From contig JAHBVH010000034.1 in NCBI GenBank assembly GCA_019637645.1, positions 23,172-87,171 on the forward strand: DNA of 64,000 nt, read 5' to 3'. A model generated the notes under the pieces. The model saw nothing but the letters and a program-made list of their open reading frames with translations. It was not told where the DNA came from and made no database searches. The stretch comes from Caldilineaceae bacterium (GTDB taxonomy: Bacteria > Chloroflexota > Anaerolineae > Caldilineales > Caldilineaceae). The position numbers and the translations under genes were made by a program. Numbering within the stretch: the first letter of the stretch is position 1; each line of letters begins with the position of its first letter. This document shows, one piece after another, positions 44,337-53,823 of this stretch.

Positions 44337-46061
44337 CTAGCGATGGCGCAGTTGTCGCGTCTCGGTCGCGTTGACCGTCCAATTCCCTTCATCGATCACC
44401 ACACCATAGACGCTGCGGGCCCGTTCAAGACTGACTTTGCCCTCACGTACATCACGGAGTACCAGCGCAGGGTCGCGGTCGTAGGGCGCGCCATAGCCGC
44501 CACCGCCACAGGTGCGATAGCTGACAATGTCGCCGGGAGTCAATTGCACGGTTACTTTGGAGCCCAGTTCCACGCTGTTGCCGTGGGCGGTGAGAAGATA
44601 ACGCGCCCGTTGGCCGGCTTCCCCGTCAAAGAGCCCCCACGGCCCCCACCGTTCGCGATCGGCCAGAATGGTAAAGGAGACCTCATGGTCGGGGAAAAGA
44701 TAGTCGCGCCGTAGCCCCAGCCCACCGCGGTGGCGGCCCGCGCCTTCGGAATCTTCCACCAACTCATAGCGCACAATGCGCACTGGATAGTTGATCTCCG
44801 TCTCTTCGACCGGCGCGTTCTCGGTGTTTTGACCGTGCGTCTGGACAGCATCCGGCCCATCGCTCTGTTGCCGTGCGCCATAGCCACCCGCCAACGTTTC
44901 CAGAAAACAGTAGTATTCTTGCCGCCGCGGGTCGATGCCGCCAAAGCCCGCGTGGCAGATCATCGCCTTGGTGCCTGCGGGGATCAAGTGGGGTAGCGCC
45001 GGGGCCAGCGCACGGAGGATCACATCGGTGAGACGGGCGTTGATCTCCCAACCGGCCACCACTGGTGCCGGTGGTCGGCAGTTGACCACGCTGCCCGCGG
45101 GCGCAACGACTTGGACCAGCCGGTAGAAACCCGCATTGACGGGAATATCGGGGTCGATCAGGCATTTGAGCACATACGCACAGGCCGAATAGGTCTGCGA
45201 ATAGGTGGCGTTGACCGGTGCACGGCGTTGCGGATCACAATCGGTCAGATCGAATAAGACTCCTGTTTCGTCAATCACCACGCGGGCCGCCAAGTGGACG
45301 GGCTGCTCCGAGTACCCGTCGCTATCCATCACCCCGGTCGCGGTAAAGACGCCCTTGGGCAGTGCGGCCAGGGCTACGCGGGTGCGGCGTTCGGTGTAGT
45401 TGAGCAGCGCTTCAATCATCTGATTCAGCGTTGCCAACCCCACCTTGTCCACCAGCGCGGTAATACGGCGGATGCCCGTATTATTGGCGGCAATCTGGGC
45501 GCGTAGATCACCGGCTGTCTCCCGTTTGGAACGGATCTGCGCCAACACGAGGCGAAACACATCATCGACAATTTGCCCCTGTTGCACCAATTTGACCGGC
45601 GGAATGATAATCCCTTCTTGGTAAACCTCGCGGAAAGCGCCGACACTGGCAGGCGCGCCGCCCCCCACATCCACATGATGCGCTAGGCTTGCCACATAGC
45701 CCACCAGTTCTGCCCCGTGGTAGATCGGCGAGATGAGGGTAATGTCATTAAGATGAACGCCCCGCAGATAGGGATCGTTGGCTAAAATGGCATCGCCAGG
45801 GCCAAGCTTCTCTGGCCCATAGGCAGCTAGCACATGGGGTACCGAGCGCCCCAGCGATCCCAAATGGTTGGGCTGGGCAAAGGCTTGGGCCACCGGTTGC
45901 ATATTGCGATCAAAGAGCGCGCACGAAAAGTCGGCGCGCGTCTTGATGTTGGTTGAATAGGCGCTACGGCGGAGGGCAATCGCCATCTCCTCCGTCGCTT
46001 CGAGCAGCGCATTGCGAATCACTTCAAACTGGATTGGATCAAATTGGGCGGTTTCGCTCAT
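44337..46061 (-). CDS. hyuB: Hydantoinase B/oxoprolinase-type subunit
   Basis: A 574-residue protein matching HyuB: DPIQFEVIRNALLEATEEMAIALRRSAYSTNIK at the start, AILANDPYLRGVHLNDITLISP, VGYVASLAHHVDVGG with metal-type His residues, then GGGYGAPYDRDP near the end. With HyuA it forms an ATP-dependent hydrolase of the hydantoinase/5-oxoprolinase/acetone-carboxylase superfamily. The substrate cannot be read from sequence. Unusually it is divergent from hyuA, with 353 bp between, rather than in one operon. Neighbouring genes suggest degradation of nitrogen compounds. Confidence 0.92.
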   Translation of the reverse strand: MSETAQFDPIQFEVIRNALLEATEEMAIALRRSAYSTNIKTRADFSCALFDRNMQPVAQAFAQPNHLGSLGRSVPHVLAAYGPEKLGPGDAILANDPYLRGVHLNDITLISPIYHGAELVGYVASLAHHVDVGGGAPASVGAFREVYQEGIIIPPVKLVQQGQIVDDVFRLVLAQIRSKRETAGDLRAQIAANNTGIRRITALVDKVGLATLNQMIEALLNYTERRTRVALAALPKGVFTATGVMDSDGYSEQPVHLAARVVIDETGVLFDLTDCDPQRRAPVNATYSQTYSACAYVLKCLIDPDIPVNAGFYRLVQVVAPAGSVVNCRPPAPVVAGWEINARLTDVILRALAPALPHLIPAGTKAMICHAGFGGIDPRRQEYYCFLETLAGGYGARQQSDGPDAVQTHGQNTENAPVEETEINYPVRIVRYELVEDSEGAGRHRGGLGLRRDYLFPDHEVSFTILADRERWGPWGLFDGEAGQRARYLLTAHGNSVELGSKVTVQLTPGDIVSYRTCGGGGYGAPYDRDPALVLRDVREGKVSLERARSVYGVVIDEGNWTVNATETRQLRHR

Positions 46062-46108
46062 GGTATAGGGTTTCGCTCATGGATCATTAGGGGTCACGAA
46101 CTTCCAAA

Positions 46109-46135
46109 GCTGTCAAGTTTTGAAAACCTGACAGC
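46109..46135. repeat. Palindromic interspersed repeat, copy D
   Basis: 13-bp arms (46109-46121, 46123-46135) with one mismatch and a core GTTTTGAAAAC, in the hyuB-hyuA gap. It resembles copies A-C in stem logic (GTTT..AAAC apex, downstream CTTG) but lacks their conserved tail. Confidence 0.6.
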
Positions 46136-46283
46136 GTCTTGCGTTGGCGGTTGTGGAAACCACAGAGCCAACCAGATGACAAGCTCTTTGACGCCAGCCT
46201 ACCCGAAAGCGGTCACCTTGTCAACCAACGTTGGCTAGCCAGGATGCCTAACATAAGCCCCCTACCTTTCGTCAAAAACGTGG

Positions 46284-46312
46284 TTGACGGCTGCTTACAT
46301 CTCTTTTATAAT
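46284..46312 (+). promoter_or_regulatory. hyuA promoter
   Basis: TTGACG (46284-46289) and TATAAT (46307-46312) are 17 bp apart, an almost ideal sigma-70 promoter pointing at hyuA with a leader of about 95 nt. I see no matching promoter for hyuB on the other strand. The rest of the 353-bp gap contains repeat copy D and nothing else clear. Confidence 0.75.
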
Positions 46313-46414
46313 GCTACGAGCTTGTCACATAACAATGGCTGTTGGCTGACCGGCGATTCCCTGCCTGACATCCATACATAACGCAACGCCCAATCCTGTA
46401 CCAGGAGACCAATT

Positions 46415-48508
46415 ATGGCCTACCGCTTGGGCATTGATATTGGCGGCACCTTTACCGACGCAACCCTCATCAACGAAACAACCGGTGAGATTCATTTAGC
46501 CAAGGTTTCCTCGACCCCCACAGATCCTGCAACCGGTTTTCTGGCTGTCACCCAGCGCATTCTGAGCAACCAAGGGGTGGCACCAGCCGACGTAACCTTT
46601 GTTGTCCATGGGGCGACAGTGGCAACCAATGCCATCATTGAGGGCAAGGTGGCACGCACCGGTTTTGTCACAACCGACGGCTTTCGCGATCTGCTGGAAA
46701 TTGCGCGGCAGATCCGGCCAAGTTTATACGACCTCCGCTTTGAAAAGCCAAAACCATTAGTCCCCCGTTATCTTTGTTTTGGGGTGCCCGAACGGTTGGA
46801 TGCGCGTGGGCAAGTGTTGCTCGCGTTGGATGAAGCCGTTGTCCAAGCGGTGGGCGCGCAGTTACACCAAGAAGGGGTCGAAGCGGTCGCGGTCTGCCTG
46901 CTGCATGCGTATGCGAATCCGATCCACGAAGAACGCGTGGCCGCCTTGTTACAAGCGCAGCTACCCACAATACCGATCTCCTTGTCGTCAGCGGTGGCAC
47001 CGGAGTTTCGCGAATATACGCGTGCTAGCACCACGGTCATCAATGCTTGTATTCAGCCTGTGGTGGCCCGCTACTTGAGTCGCATCGAAGAAGAGTTGCG
47101 AAACGAAGGCATTACCGCCGAGCTGTTGTTAATGCAAAGTAGTGGGGGGGTCTTTACCTTTGCCGAGGCGCGCCACAAGCCGGTCTTTATGGTAGAATCC
47201 GGCCCCGCAGCGGGGGTGATTGCCGCGGCCTATGTGGGGGAAACGCTAGGCTACAAAGAGATCATCTCCTTTGACATGGGTGGCACCACTGCCAAAGCGG
47301 GGCTCATCCAAAATAGGATGCCCAAAGTGACAAAGGAATACGAAGTCGGGGCGGCAGCGGGCGCTGGCGTTGGGGCCCAACGAGGGAAGGGCTATCCCAT
47401 TCGGACGCCCGTGATCGATCTGGTGGAGATCGGTGCGGGGGGTGGTTCGATCGCTTGGGTAGATGCGGGGGGCATTTTACGGGTCGGTCCCCAAAGCGCG
47501 GGCGCTGATCCAGGGCCGGTCTGCTACGGCAAGGGCGGCACCGAACCGACCGTGACCGATGCCAACTTGGTCTTAGGTCGCTTGAATCCCGCTTATTTTT
47601 TGGGGGGCGAGATCCAACTCGATGTGGCCGCCGCCCGTCAAGCCATTCAAGAACGGTGTGCCGATCCCTTGGGCATGGATCTAACCGCGGCAGCCCACGG
47701 CATTGTGGAGATTGCCAACGCGGCCATGGTCAATGCCCTGCGCTTGGTCTCTGTCCAACGGGGCTATGACCCACGCGACTTTGCGCTGGTGGGCTTTGGC
47801 GGCGCGGGGCCAGTCCATGCCAATCGGTTGGCCGCCGAGATCGAGATTCCCACCGTGATCATTCCGCCTGGCCCAGGCGTTGCTTCGGCCTTAGGGCTTT
47901 TGGTGACCGATCTCCAGCACGAATTTGCGACTACGCTGATTGCCCCCGTCCAGCGGTTGGACCTTGCTGCCGTGGAAGCCAGCTATCAGCAGATGATCGG
48001 CCAAGGCCGCCAGACGTTGCAGCGGGAAGGCATTGACGAAAGCGCCATGCGCTTTGTCCGGCAGGTCGATCTACGCTATGTAGGACAGAGCTACGAGTTG
48101 GCTGTCACCCTGCCGGATCAGCCCTTGCGGGAACCCGTCCTAGCCGCGGTGCTGGCTACCTTTCACCGCACCCATGATCGGGCGTATGGCTTTAGCGCCC
48201 CAGGCGAGCCAGTGGAGTTTGTCAACCTGCGCCTATTAGCCATTGGGCAGATTGTCAAGCCGCAGTTACGCACTTGGGCCGCGGCAACCGGGGCGGTTGA
48301 CCAAGCGCAGAAAGCAATTAGGCCGGTCTACTTTGCTGATTTGGGCGGCTATACCGACTGCCCGATCTACGACCGCTATCGCTTGGGTGCGGGGCACGTC
48401 GTGGTAGGGCCAGCCATCATCGAAGAGTTCGACGCCACGACGGTGCTATTGCCCGGCTATGAGGCGCGAGTCGATCCATTTGGGCATTTGGTGATGACGC
48501 GCACCTAA
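46415..48508 (+). CDS. hyuA: Hydantoinase A/oxoprolinase-type ATPase subunit
   Basis: A 697-residue protein of the HyuA family with an actin-like ATPase fold: MAYRLGIDIGGTFTDATLI at the start, then FVVHGATVATNAIIEGK, the central ESGPAAGVIAA and SFDMGGTTAKAGLI, DLVEIGAGGGSIAWVD, and VGFGGAGPVHA. It uses ATP to activate a cyclic amide or ketone for the partner HyuB. AGGAG lies 7 nt before the ATG. Length is normal and all motifs are intact. Hydantoinase, oxoprolinase and carboxylase activities cannot be separated from sequence alone. Confidence 0.94.
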   Translation: MAYRLGIDIGGTFTDATLINETTGEIHLAKVSSTPTDPATGFLAVTQRILSNQGVAPADVTFVVHGATVATNAIIEGKVARTGFVTTDGFRDLLEIARQIRPSLYDLRFEKPKPLVPRYLCFGVPERLDARGQVLLALDEAVVQAVGAQLHQEGVEAVAVCLLHAYANPIHEERVAALLQAQLPTIPISLSSAVAPEFREYTRASTTVINACIQPVVARYLSRIEEELRNEGITAELLLMQSSGGVFTFAEARHKPVFMVESGPAAGVIAAAYVGETLGYKEIISFDMGGTTAKAGLIQNRMPKVTKEYEVGAAAGAGVGAQRGKGYPIRTPVIDLVEIGAGGGSIAWVDAGGILRVGPQSAGADPGPVCYGKGGTEPTVTDANLVLGRLNPAYFLGGEIQLDVAAARQAIQERCADPLGMDLTAAAHGIVEIANAAMVNALRLVSVQRGYDPRDFALVGFGGAGPVHANRLAAEIEIPTVIIPPGPGVASALGLLVTDLQHEFATTLIAPVQRLDLAAVEASYQQMIGQGRQTLQREGIDESAMRFVRQVDLRYVGQSYELAVTLPDQPLREPVLAAVLATFHRTHDRAYGFSAPGEPVEFVNLRLLAIGQIVKPQLRTWAAATGAVDQAQKAIRPVYFADLGGYTDCPIYDRYRLGAGHVVVGPAIIEEFDATTVLLPGYEARVDPFGHLVMTRT

Positions 48509-48563
48509 TTGCGCCGATCAGGTGCTGCTGGAAATTAAGAAAATAAACCGGCAAACCGGCCAT

Positions 48564-48641
48564 GGTTGAAACACCACCTGCTAGCAGCAAGCTGCGCTAA
48601 AGTGCGCCGGGGTGGTAGCCCGCTTGCGCGGGGCTTCAACC
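48564..48641. other. Nested stem-loop element downstream of hyuA
   Basis: An outer stem GGTTGAA/TTCAACC (48564-48570, 48635-48641) encloses ACCACC/GGTGGT (48573-48578, 48611-48616) and a further GC-rich hairpin near 48617-48634. The nested order suggests an RNA or DNA structure in the 186-bp gap before the oxidase gene. It could serve as a terminator or be a repeat; no second copy is seen in this window. Confidence 0.45.
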
Positions 48642-48694
48642 TAGGGCTTTTTGATAATCACCATGCATAGAAGAGCTAAAGGCGATTCACCTGT

Positions 48695-49867
48695 ATGAAA
48701 ACGCACTATGATACGATTGTCTTGGGGTGTGGTGGCATTGGCGCGGCGGCGCTCTATTGGTTGGCGCGGCGGGCGGGGGCAGAGGTCCTGGGGCTGGAAC
48801 AATTTGCCCTCTTTCACCACAATGGCGGCTCGCAAGATCATTCCCGAATTATCCGGCTGAGCTACCACCGGGACGACTATGCCCGTCTGGCGGTCCATGC
48901 GTATGAGGCTTGGGCAACGGTTGAGGAAGAGGCTGGCGTGCAGATTGTCACGCAGACGGGCGAAGTGGTGTTGGCCTACCAGGAAGGTGCCTTCCATGAG
49001 CTATTTGACCAACATGTGGCGGCCATGGACCGCGCCGGGATCGCATACGAGCGCTTTACCAATGATGAATTGCGCTATCGTTATCCACAGTTTACCCCCC
49101 ATGGCGAGGTAGATGTGCTCTATCAACCCCAAGGCGGGATCGCCGCTCCTGCCAAGGGGAATGCCTGTCATGTGGCCTTGGCGCGGGGCTATGGCGCTAC
49201 CGTACTCGAACAAACACCCGTCAAGGCGATTACCCCCACCGCGGAGGGGGCGACTGTCGTCACCGACCAAGGCACCTTTACCTGTCGCCATCTGGTGGTG
49301 ACCGCTGGTGCGTGGCTGAATAATTTGTTAAAGACCCTCGGGATGCAGTTGCCGCTCACCGTCTCGCAGGAACAGGTCACTTATTACGCCACACCCCATC
49401 TCAAAGAGTTTGCCATTGGCCGCTTTCCCGTCTTTCGCTGGAAAGATGCCCTGAGCTATTATGGCTTTCCCATCTATGGGGAAGTAGCAACCAAAGCTGC
49501 CATCGATGCCATTGGCCCCACCGTTACTGCCGAAAGCCGCACCTTTGATGGCAGCCCGGCTATTGAGCAGCAGCTCGATGACTTTCTCAGCAGCCGGATT
49601 CCGCACTTTGTCGGGCCAAAGCTCTATACCAAAACCTGTCTCTATACCATGGCCCCTGACCGTGATTTTATTTTGGATCACCTACCAGAGTACCCGCAGA
49701 TCACCGTGGTCGTCGGCGATGGTCATGCCTATAAGTTTGCCAGTGTGCTGGGCAAAATTTTGAGTGAATTGGCCTTGGATGGGGCAACCGCCTATGACAT
49801 TACGCCCTATTCGTTACAGCGCCCCGCCTTGGCGGCACCGCTATCCGATATCCGCAAACGACTGTAG
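48695..49867 (+). CDS. Monomeric sarcosine oxidase / N-methyltryptophan oxidase-like flavoenzyme
   Basis: A 390-residue FAD amine oxidase, the same length as Bacillus monomeric sarcosine oxidase. The dinucleotide motif is GCGGIG (11-16), followed by an acidic residue at the end of strand 2 and GGSQDHSRIIRLSY. Cys315 in YTKTCLYTM lies at the position of the covalent FAD-linking Cys. The C-terminal VVVGDGHAYKFASVLGKIL is the flavin-binding end. It oxidises an N-methyl or secondary amine, giving formaldehyde or an aldehyde and H2O2. Position between hyuA and an ABC importer suggests use in catabolism of an N-substituted amino acid. Confidence 0.9.
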   Translation: MKTHYDTIVLGCGGIGAAALYWLARRAGAEVLGLEQFALFHHNGGSQDHSRIIRLSYHRDDYARLAVHAYEAWATVEEEAGVQIVTQTGEVVLAYQEGAFHELFDQHVAAMDRAGIAYERFTNDELRYRYPQFTPHGEVDVLYQPQGGIAAPAKGNACHVALARGYGATVLEQTPVKAITPTAEGATVVTDQGTFTCRHLVVTAGAWLNNLLKTLGMQLPLTVSQEQVTYYATPHLKEFAIGRFPVFRWKDALSYYGFPIYGEVATKAAIDAIGPTVTAESRTFDGSPAIEQQLDDFLSSRIPHFVGPKLYTKTCLYTMAPDRDFILDHLPEYPQITVVVGDGHAYKFASVLGKILSELALDGATAYDITPYSLQRPALAAPLSDIRKRL

Positions 49868-49883
49868 TTGAGAAGGGACGCAA

Positions 49884-49916
49884 AGCGGTGCCAACTTTGA
49901 AAAACCTGGCACCGCT
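49884..49916. repeat. Palindromic interspersed repeat, copy E
   Basis: 15-bp arms (49884-49898, 49902-49916) with two mismatches near the apex and a GAA loop, 17 bp after the oxidase stop. Its apex resembles copy D, but the outer stem sequence is different while still paired. Confidence 0.6.
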
Positions 49917-50003
49917 ACAAGCGTCATAGATGAGGTCTATCCATCCTCGGCCCATCTACCATCGTTCTACCTGTAACTTCACGCTAGCAAAGGAGCATCT
50001 TCT

Positions 50004-51677
50004 GTGGCAGATCAACCCATGAATTTTCAACAATTGCAAACCTTGTTGGTGCAAGGTCGTCTGAGCCGGCGGGCTTTTTTGCGCAATGCCATGCTTTTGG
50101 GCCTTTCCCTGAGTGCTGCGCAACTCCTGCTTACGGCCTGTGCCGCACCGGCTGCGCCAGCCGGTGAAGCGCCTGCTGCAGAAGCACCGGCGACCCCAAG
50201 CGAACCCCAATCCGGTGGCGAAGTGACCTGGGCGATCGAATCGGATGTGGTCAATTTGATTCCTTTTGGCGGTGTCAGCGGGGCCAACCACTGGGGCAAA
50301 GAGGGGATCTACGATTCGCTGCTGGAATGGGACAAAGATCTCATCGTGCAGCCAGCCTTGGCCGAAAGTTGGGAAGCCCCCGACGAGAAAACCTGGCTCT
50401 TTCATCTACGTCCCAATGCCAAGTTTCATAACGGCGATCCGGTCACGGTGGAGGATGTCATCTATTCCATGGATCTACAACGTACCCCGCCCGAGCCAGG
50501 CGTGCCAAACTCCTTCTATCCGGCCATTGAAAGCATCGAAGCCGTCGATGAGCGCACCGTCAAGTTCAACATGACTGGCCCTGATCCGAGCGTGGAAGGC
50601 TATCTGGCTTGGTCACGCTATAGTGCGATCATTCCTAAGGATGCCTATACGCGCTGGAATCTGCTGACCGAAGGCATCGGCACAGGTCCCTATAAACTCA
50701 TTCAATATGTGCCCAATGACCGTGTCGAATTTGAGCGCAACCCCGACTTTTGGAAGGAAGGGCTGCCCTATCTGGACAAATTGACCCTTAAGGTCTTGCC
50801 CGATGAAAGTGGCCGCGTGGCGGCGTTGCGCTCCGGCGAAATCCACGGCTGTACCGTTTCGGCGGATACCGCCCTCACCCTTGCCAATGACCCGGATATT
50901 ATCGTCCTCAAGGGGCTCTTCTCCGCGCCACGGGTGTTACAATTTACCATCTTGGGTGACGACAAACCCTGGAATGATGTTCGGGTGCGCCAAGCGATCA
51001 GCAAGGCGATCAACCGCCAACAGATCATCGACAATGTCTTTGGTGGGGAAGCCGTGCTCAGCGGTGCGATTCCCCCCGGTTATGGTGACTGGTTCATCAC
51101 GTCCGAAGAATTGGCCGAAAATTGGTTCAAGCAAGATCTGGATCTGGCCAAACAACTGATGGCGGACGCCGGTTATGCCGATGGCTTTGACATTACCCTC
51201 TATGCCATTGCCAACCATGATGCCACCGCTACCGCCGAAGTCGTACAACAACAACTCAAAGAGATCAACATCAACGTGGAAGTGATTGCCGAGGAGATCG
51301 GCCCCTTTGCTAAACGCGTTGGCGACGGCACCTTCGACTGGTGTTCTACGGGCCGTGGCATGCGCCCCGATGTCACACGCTATGTCAATGACTTTGGTGA
51401 GCCCGCGGTTGGGGTCGCGGCGCGCTGGTTCAATAATGGCGAGGGCTGGCAGAATGAGGAACTCGCTGAAAACTATGCCAAGGCGAAAATCGAACTGAAT
51501 AGCGAAGAACGGCACAAGCAGATCCGCCGTATTCAGGAACTCATTCTCGACGAAGTACCCCATGTGTACATCTGTCAACCCATGAAATTCCACGCCGTAC
51601 GCCGCAATCTAAAAGATATGTACGTCGGCTTTAACGACTTCCACCCTGGCCTGCGTACCGTTTGGCTGGAAAGCTAG
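50004..51677 (+). CDS. ABC transporter substrate-binding lipoprotein, peptide/opine family 5
   Basis: A 557-residue extracytoplasmic binding protein. The N-terminus has SRRAFLR (21-27), a twin-arginine-like motif, a hydrophobic stretch, and a lipobox LLLTAC with Cys46, followed by an Ala/Pro/Glu linker. The mature part shows family 5 features: WAIESDVVNLIPFG, SWEAPDEKTWLFHLRPNAKFHNGDPVTVEDV, and GTGPYKLIQYVPNDRVEFERN. These proteins bind oligopeptides, opines or glutathione-like compounds. The start is GTG with AAGGAG 8 nt upstream. Two permease genes follow, so it is the binding part of one importer. Confidence 0.93.
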   Translation: MADQPMNFQQLQTLLVQGRLSRRAFLRNAMLLGLSLSAAQLLLTACAAPAAPAGEAPAAEAPATPSEPQSGGEVTWAIESDVVNLIPFGGVSGANHWGKEGIYDSLLEWDKDLIVQPALAESWEAPDEKTWLFHLRPNAKFHNGDPVTVEDVIYSMDLQRTPPEPGVPNSFYPAIESIEAVDERTVKFNMTGPDPSVEGYLAWSRYSAIIPKDAYTRWNLLTEGIGTGPYKLIQYVPNDRVEFERNPDFWKEGLPYLDKLTLKVLPDESGRVAALRSGEIHGCTVSADTALTLANDPDIIVLKGLFSAPRVLQFTILGDDKPWNDVRVRQAISKAINRQQIIDNVFGGEAVLSGAIPPGYGDWFITSEELAENWFKQDLDLAKQLMADAGYADGFDITLYAIANHDATATAEVVQQQLKEININVEVIAEEIGPFAKRVGDGTFDWCSTGRGMRPDVTRYVNDFGEPAVGVAARWFNNGEGWQNEELAENYAKAKIELNSEERHKQIRRIQELILDEVPHVYICQPMKFHAVRRNLKDMYVGFNDFHPGLRTVWLES

Positions 51678-51708
51678 GGAGGAGACTAGGGGAGAGAGGG
51701 CAGTAGAC

Positions 51709-51742
51709 AGAAGTCAGAAATCAGAAGTCAGAAATCAGAAGT
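51709..51742. repeat. 14-bp tandem repeat before the permease gene
   Basis: AGAAGTCAGAAATC occurs twice in tandem plus a partial third copy, followed by a CTGTCCT-rich stretch containing TCTGTC. It fills most of the 108-bp gap between the binding-protein and permease genes. Meaning unknown; it may have arisen by slippage. Confidence 0.8.
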
Positions 51743-51785
51743 TGTCTGTCCTCTGTCCTCTCGTCCATTTCTCAACTATATTATT

Positions 51786-52736
51786 ATGAATCGATATCTG
51801 ATCCGTCGTCTTGTTTTGTTGATCCCAACCCTGATTGGCATGTCTTTTCTGATCTTTGCCATGGTGCGCCTTTTGCCAGGGGATATTGTGGATGCTTTGG
51901 TGGGGATGGACCCAACCATCACCGAAGAGCAGAAGTTTGCTCTGCGCGCCAGCTTTGGGCTCAATGATCCCTGGCCGGTGCAGTATGTCAAGTGGATCGG
52001 GGGGATATTCCAGGGTGATTTTGGACTCTCTTTTCGTAGTCGTGAGCCGATTACTGGTCAGTTGATCCGTGCCTTGCCGATTACCATTGAGTTGGCACTC
52101 TTTTCCATTCTCTTATCGCTGGTGGTGGCGGTGCCACTTGGCATTATCTCGGCGGTGCGCCAGAATAGCCAAACCGATCTCTGGGCGCGCGTTGCCGGGT
52201 TGATTGGCCTCTCGGTGCCGAGTTTTTGGTTAGCTACTCTCTTTTTGCTCTTTACGTCCCTAGTCTTTCGCTGGACGCCATCGGTGATCTGGGTGTCGCC
52301 CTTGGATAATCTACCGCGCAATCTGTTACAGATGTTACTACCGGCCTTGGCGCTCTCGGTGCAACTGATGGCCGTCGAGATGCGGATGGTGCGTTCCTCG
52401 CTCTTAGAGGTGTTGCGCCAGGATTATATCCGCACGGCGCGCGCCAAAGGGCTCAGTGAACGGGGGATTCTCATCCGGCATGGCCTGAAGAATGCCTTTA
52501 TCCCGGTGATCACCATTATCGGCATTCAGTTGGGCGCGCTCATGGGTGGGTCGATCATTATTGAACAGATCTTTGGCCTGCCGGGCGTCGGCTGGACGAT
52601 GATCCAGGCCATTTTCAATCGTGATTACCCCGTGGTACAGACGGCCAGTCTTTTCCTGGCCGTGATCTTTGTATTGATCAACCTAGTGGTCGATCTGACC
52701 TACGGTTTTCTCGATCCCCGGATCAAATATCAGTAG
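51786..52736 (+). CDS. ABC transporter permease, DppB type
   Basis: A 316-residue inner-membrane permease with six predicted helices. The N-terminus MNRYLIRRLVLLIPTLIGMSFLIF is the usual DppB signal-anchor. The cytoplasmic coupling motif is around YIRTARAKGLSERGILIRHGLKNAFIP, and the C-terminus ends with LVVDLTYGFLDPRIKY, diagnostic of the family. It pairs with the DppC-type gene that follows. No Shine-Dalgarno sequence is visible before the ATG, so translation may depend on the upstream cistron. Confidence 0.93.
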   Translation: MNRYLIRRLVLLIPTLIGMSFLIFAMVRLLPGDIVDALVGMDPTITEEQKFALRASFGLNDPWPVQYVKWIGGIFQGDFGLSFRSREPITGQLIRALPITIELALFSILLSLVVAVPLGIISAVRQNSQTDLWARVAGLIGLSVPSFWLATLFLLFTSLVFRWTPSVIWVSPLDNLPRNLLQMLLPALALSVQLMAVEMRMVRSSLLEVLRQDYIRTARAKGLSERGILIRHGLKNAFIPVITIIGIQLGALMGGSIIIEQIFGLPGVGWTMIQAIFNRDYPVVQTASLFLAVIFVLINLVVDLTYGFLDPRIKYQ

Positions 52737-52775
52737 ATTCGCGCGGTGTCGCCACCGCAGCTACGAAATCATGCT

Positions 52776-53669
52776 ATGAATCAATCACAAGCTCTTTTGC
52801 AATCGACTACCGCTGACGCGCCGCGCGCCCGCTCCAGTTTTTTGAGGGCAACGCGGCTCCTCCTGCGCCGTCATCCCATTGGTGCGCTCGGCGGACTCAT
52901 CGTCGTCTTAGTTCTGCTCATGGCGATCTTTGCTTCTTCAGTCGCTACCCATGATCCAGCCGCGCAGGAAGCCAAACGGCTCCTGCCCCCAAGCATCGAT
53001 CATTTCATGGGCACCGACGAGTTAGGGCGCGATGTCTTTTCGCGCGTCGTCTTTGCTGCGCGCACATCGCTCTATGTCGGTGTGCTCTCAGTGAGTTTGG
53101 CGATTGTGCTAGGGGTGACAGCCGGTGTGCTGGCTGGCTATTTCGGCGGCAAGGTAGATAGCGTATTAGTCGGAATCATGGATATTCTCTTTGCCTTTCC
53201 CACGCTAGTGCTCGCCATTGTGATCACGGGCCTGCTTGGCCCGAGCTTGACCAATGCCATGTTAGCCATTGGCGTTGTCTATTCACCAACCTTTGCGCGG
53301 GTGGCGCGCGGCTCTGTTCTTAGTGTCAAAAACGAAGCTTACATCGAGGCAGCACATGTGGTCGGCGGCCACCAGCGCCACATCATCCTGCGCCATGTGC
53401 TGCCCAACATTATGGCACCGTTGGTGGTCATGGCAACGCTCTCCCTTTCACTGGCGATTCTGGCCGAGGCCGGGCTCAGCTTCCTTGGGCTGGGCACCCA
53501 GCCGCCCGATGCCGCTTGGGGTTTGATGCTCAGCCAAGGCCGCAAGTTTATGGAGATTTCACCAGGGTTGGCGATTTTCCCGGGCTTGGCGATTATGATC
53601 ACCGTCTTGGCCTTTAACTTCTTGGGCGATGGCCTGCGCGACGCGCTCGACCCGCGACTACGCGAATAG
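52776..53669 (+). CDS. ABC transporter permease, DppC type
   Basis: A 297-residue permease with an N-terminal cytoplasmic stretch, LRRHPIGALGGLIVVLVLLMAIF as first helix, the DppC loop FMGTDELGRDVFSRVVFAARTSL, and the coupling motif around YIEAAHVVGGHQRHIILRHVLPN. It ends with FLGDGLRDALDPRLRE, typical of the family. I prefer the ATG at 52776; a GTG 30 bp upstream in frame is possible. The ATPase subunits DppD and DppF are not next to it, so the importer must use ATPases encoded elsewhere. Confidence 0.92.
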   Translation: MNQSQALLQSTTADAPRARSSFLRATRLLLRRHPIGALGGLIVVLVLLMAIFASSVATHDPAAQEAKRLLPPSIDHFMGTDELGRDVFSRVVFAARTSLYVGVLSVSLAIVLGVTAGVLAGYFGGKVDSVLVGIMDILFAFPTLVLAIVITGLLGPSLTNAMLAIGVVYSPTFARVARGSVLSVKNEAYIEAAHVVGGHQRHIILRHVLPNIMAPLVVMATLSLSLAILAEAGLSFLGLGTQPPDAAWGLMLSQGRKFMEISPGLAIFPGLAIMITVLAFNFLGDGLRDALDPRLRE

Positions 53670-53823
53670 GATTCGCGTACCCACCCTCACCATAACCATG
53701 TTCCACCTGACCTCAAGCATCATCGCGTTCCCGCACCAGGGCTAAGCTTTACCCAGCCGAATCTCCCGCTGCTTATTCAAGAAATTGAAGCATTGATCAC
53801 ACAGTACACGGAACAACCTACCT

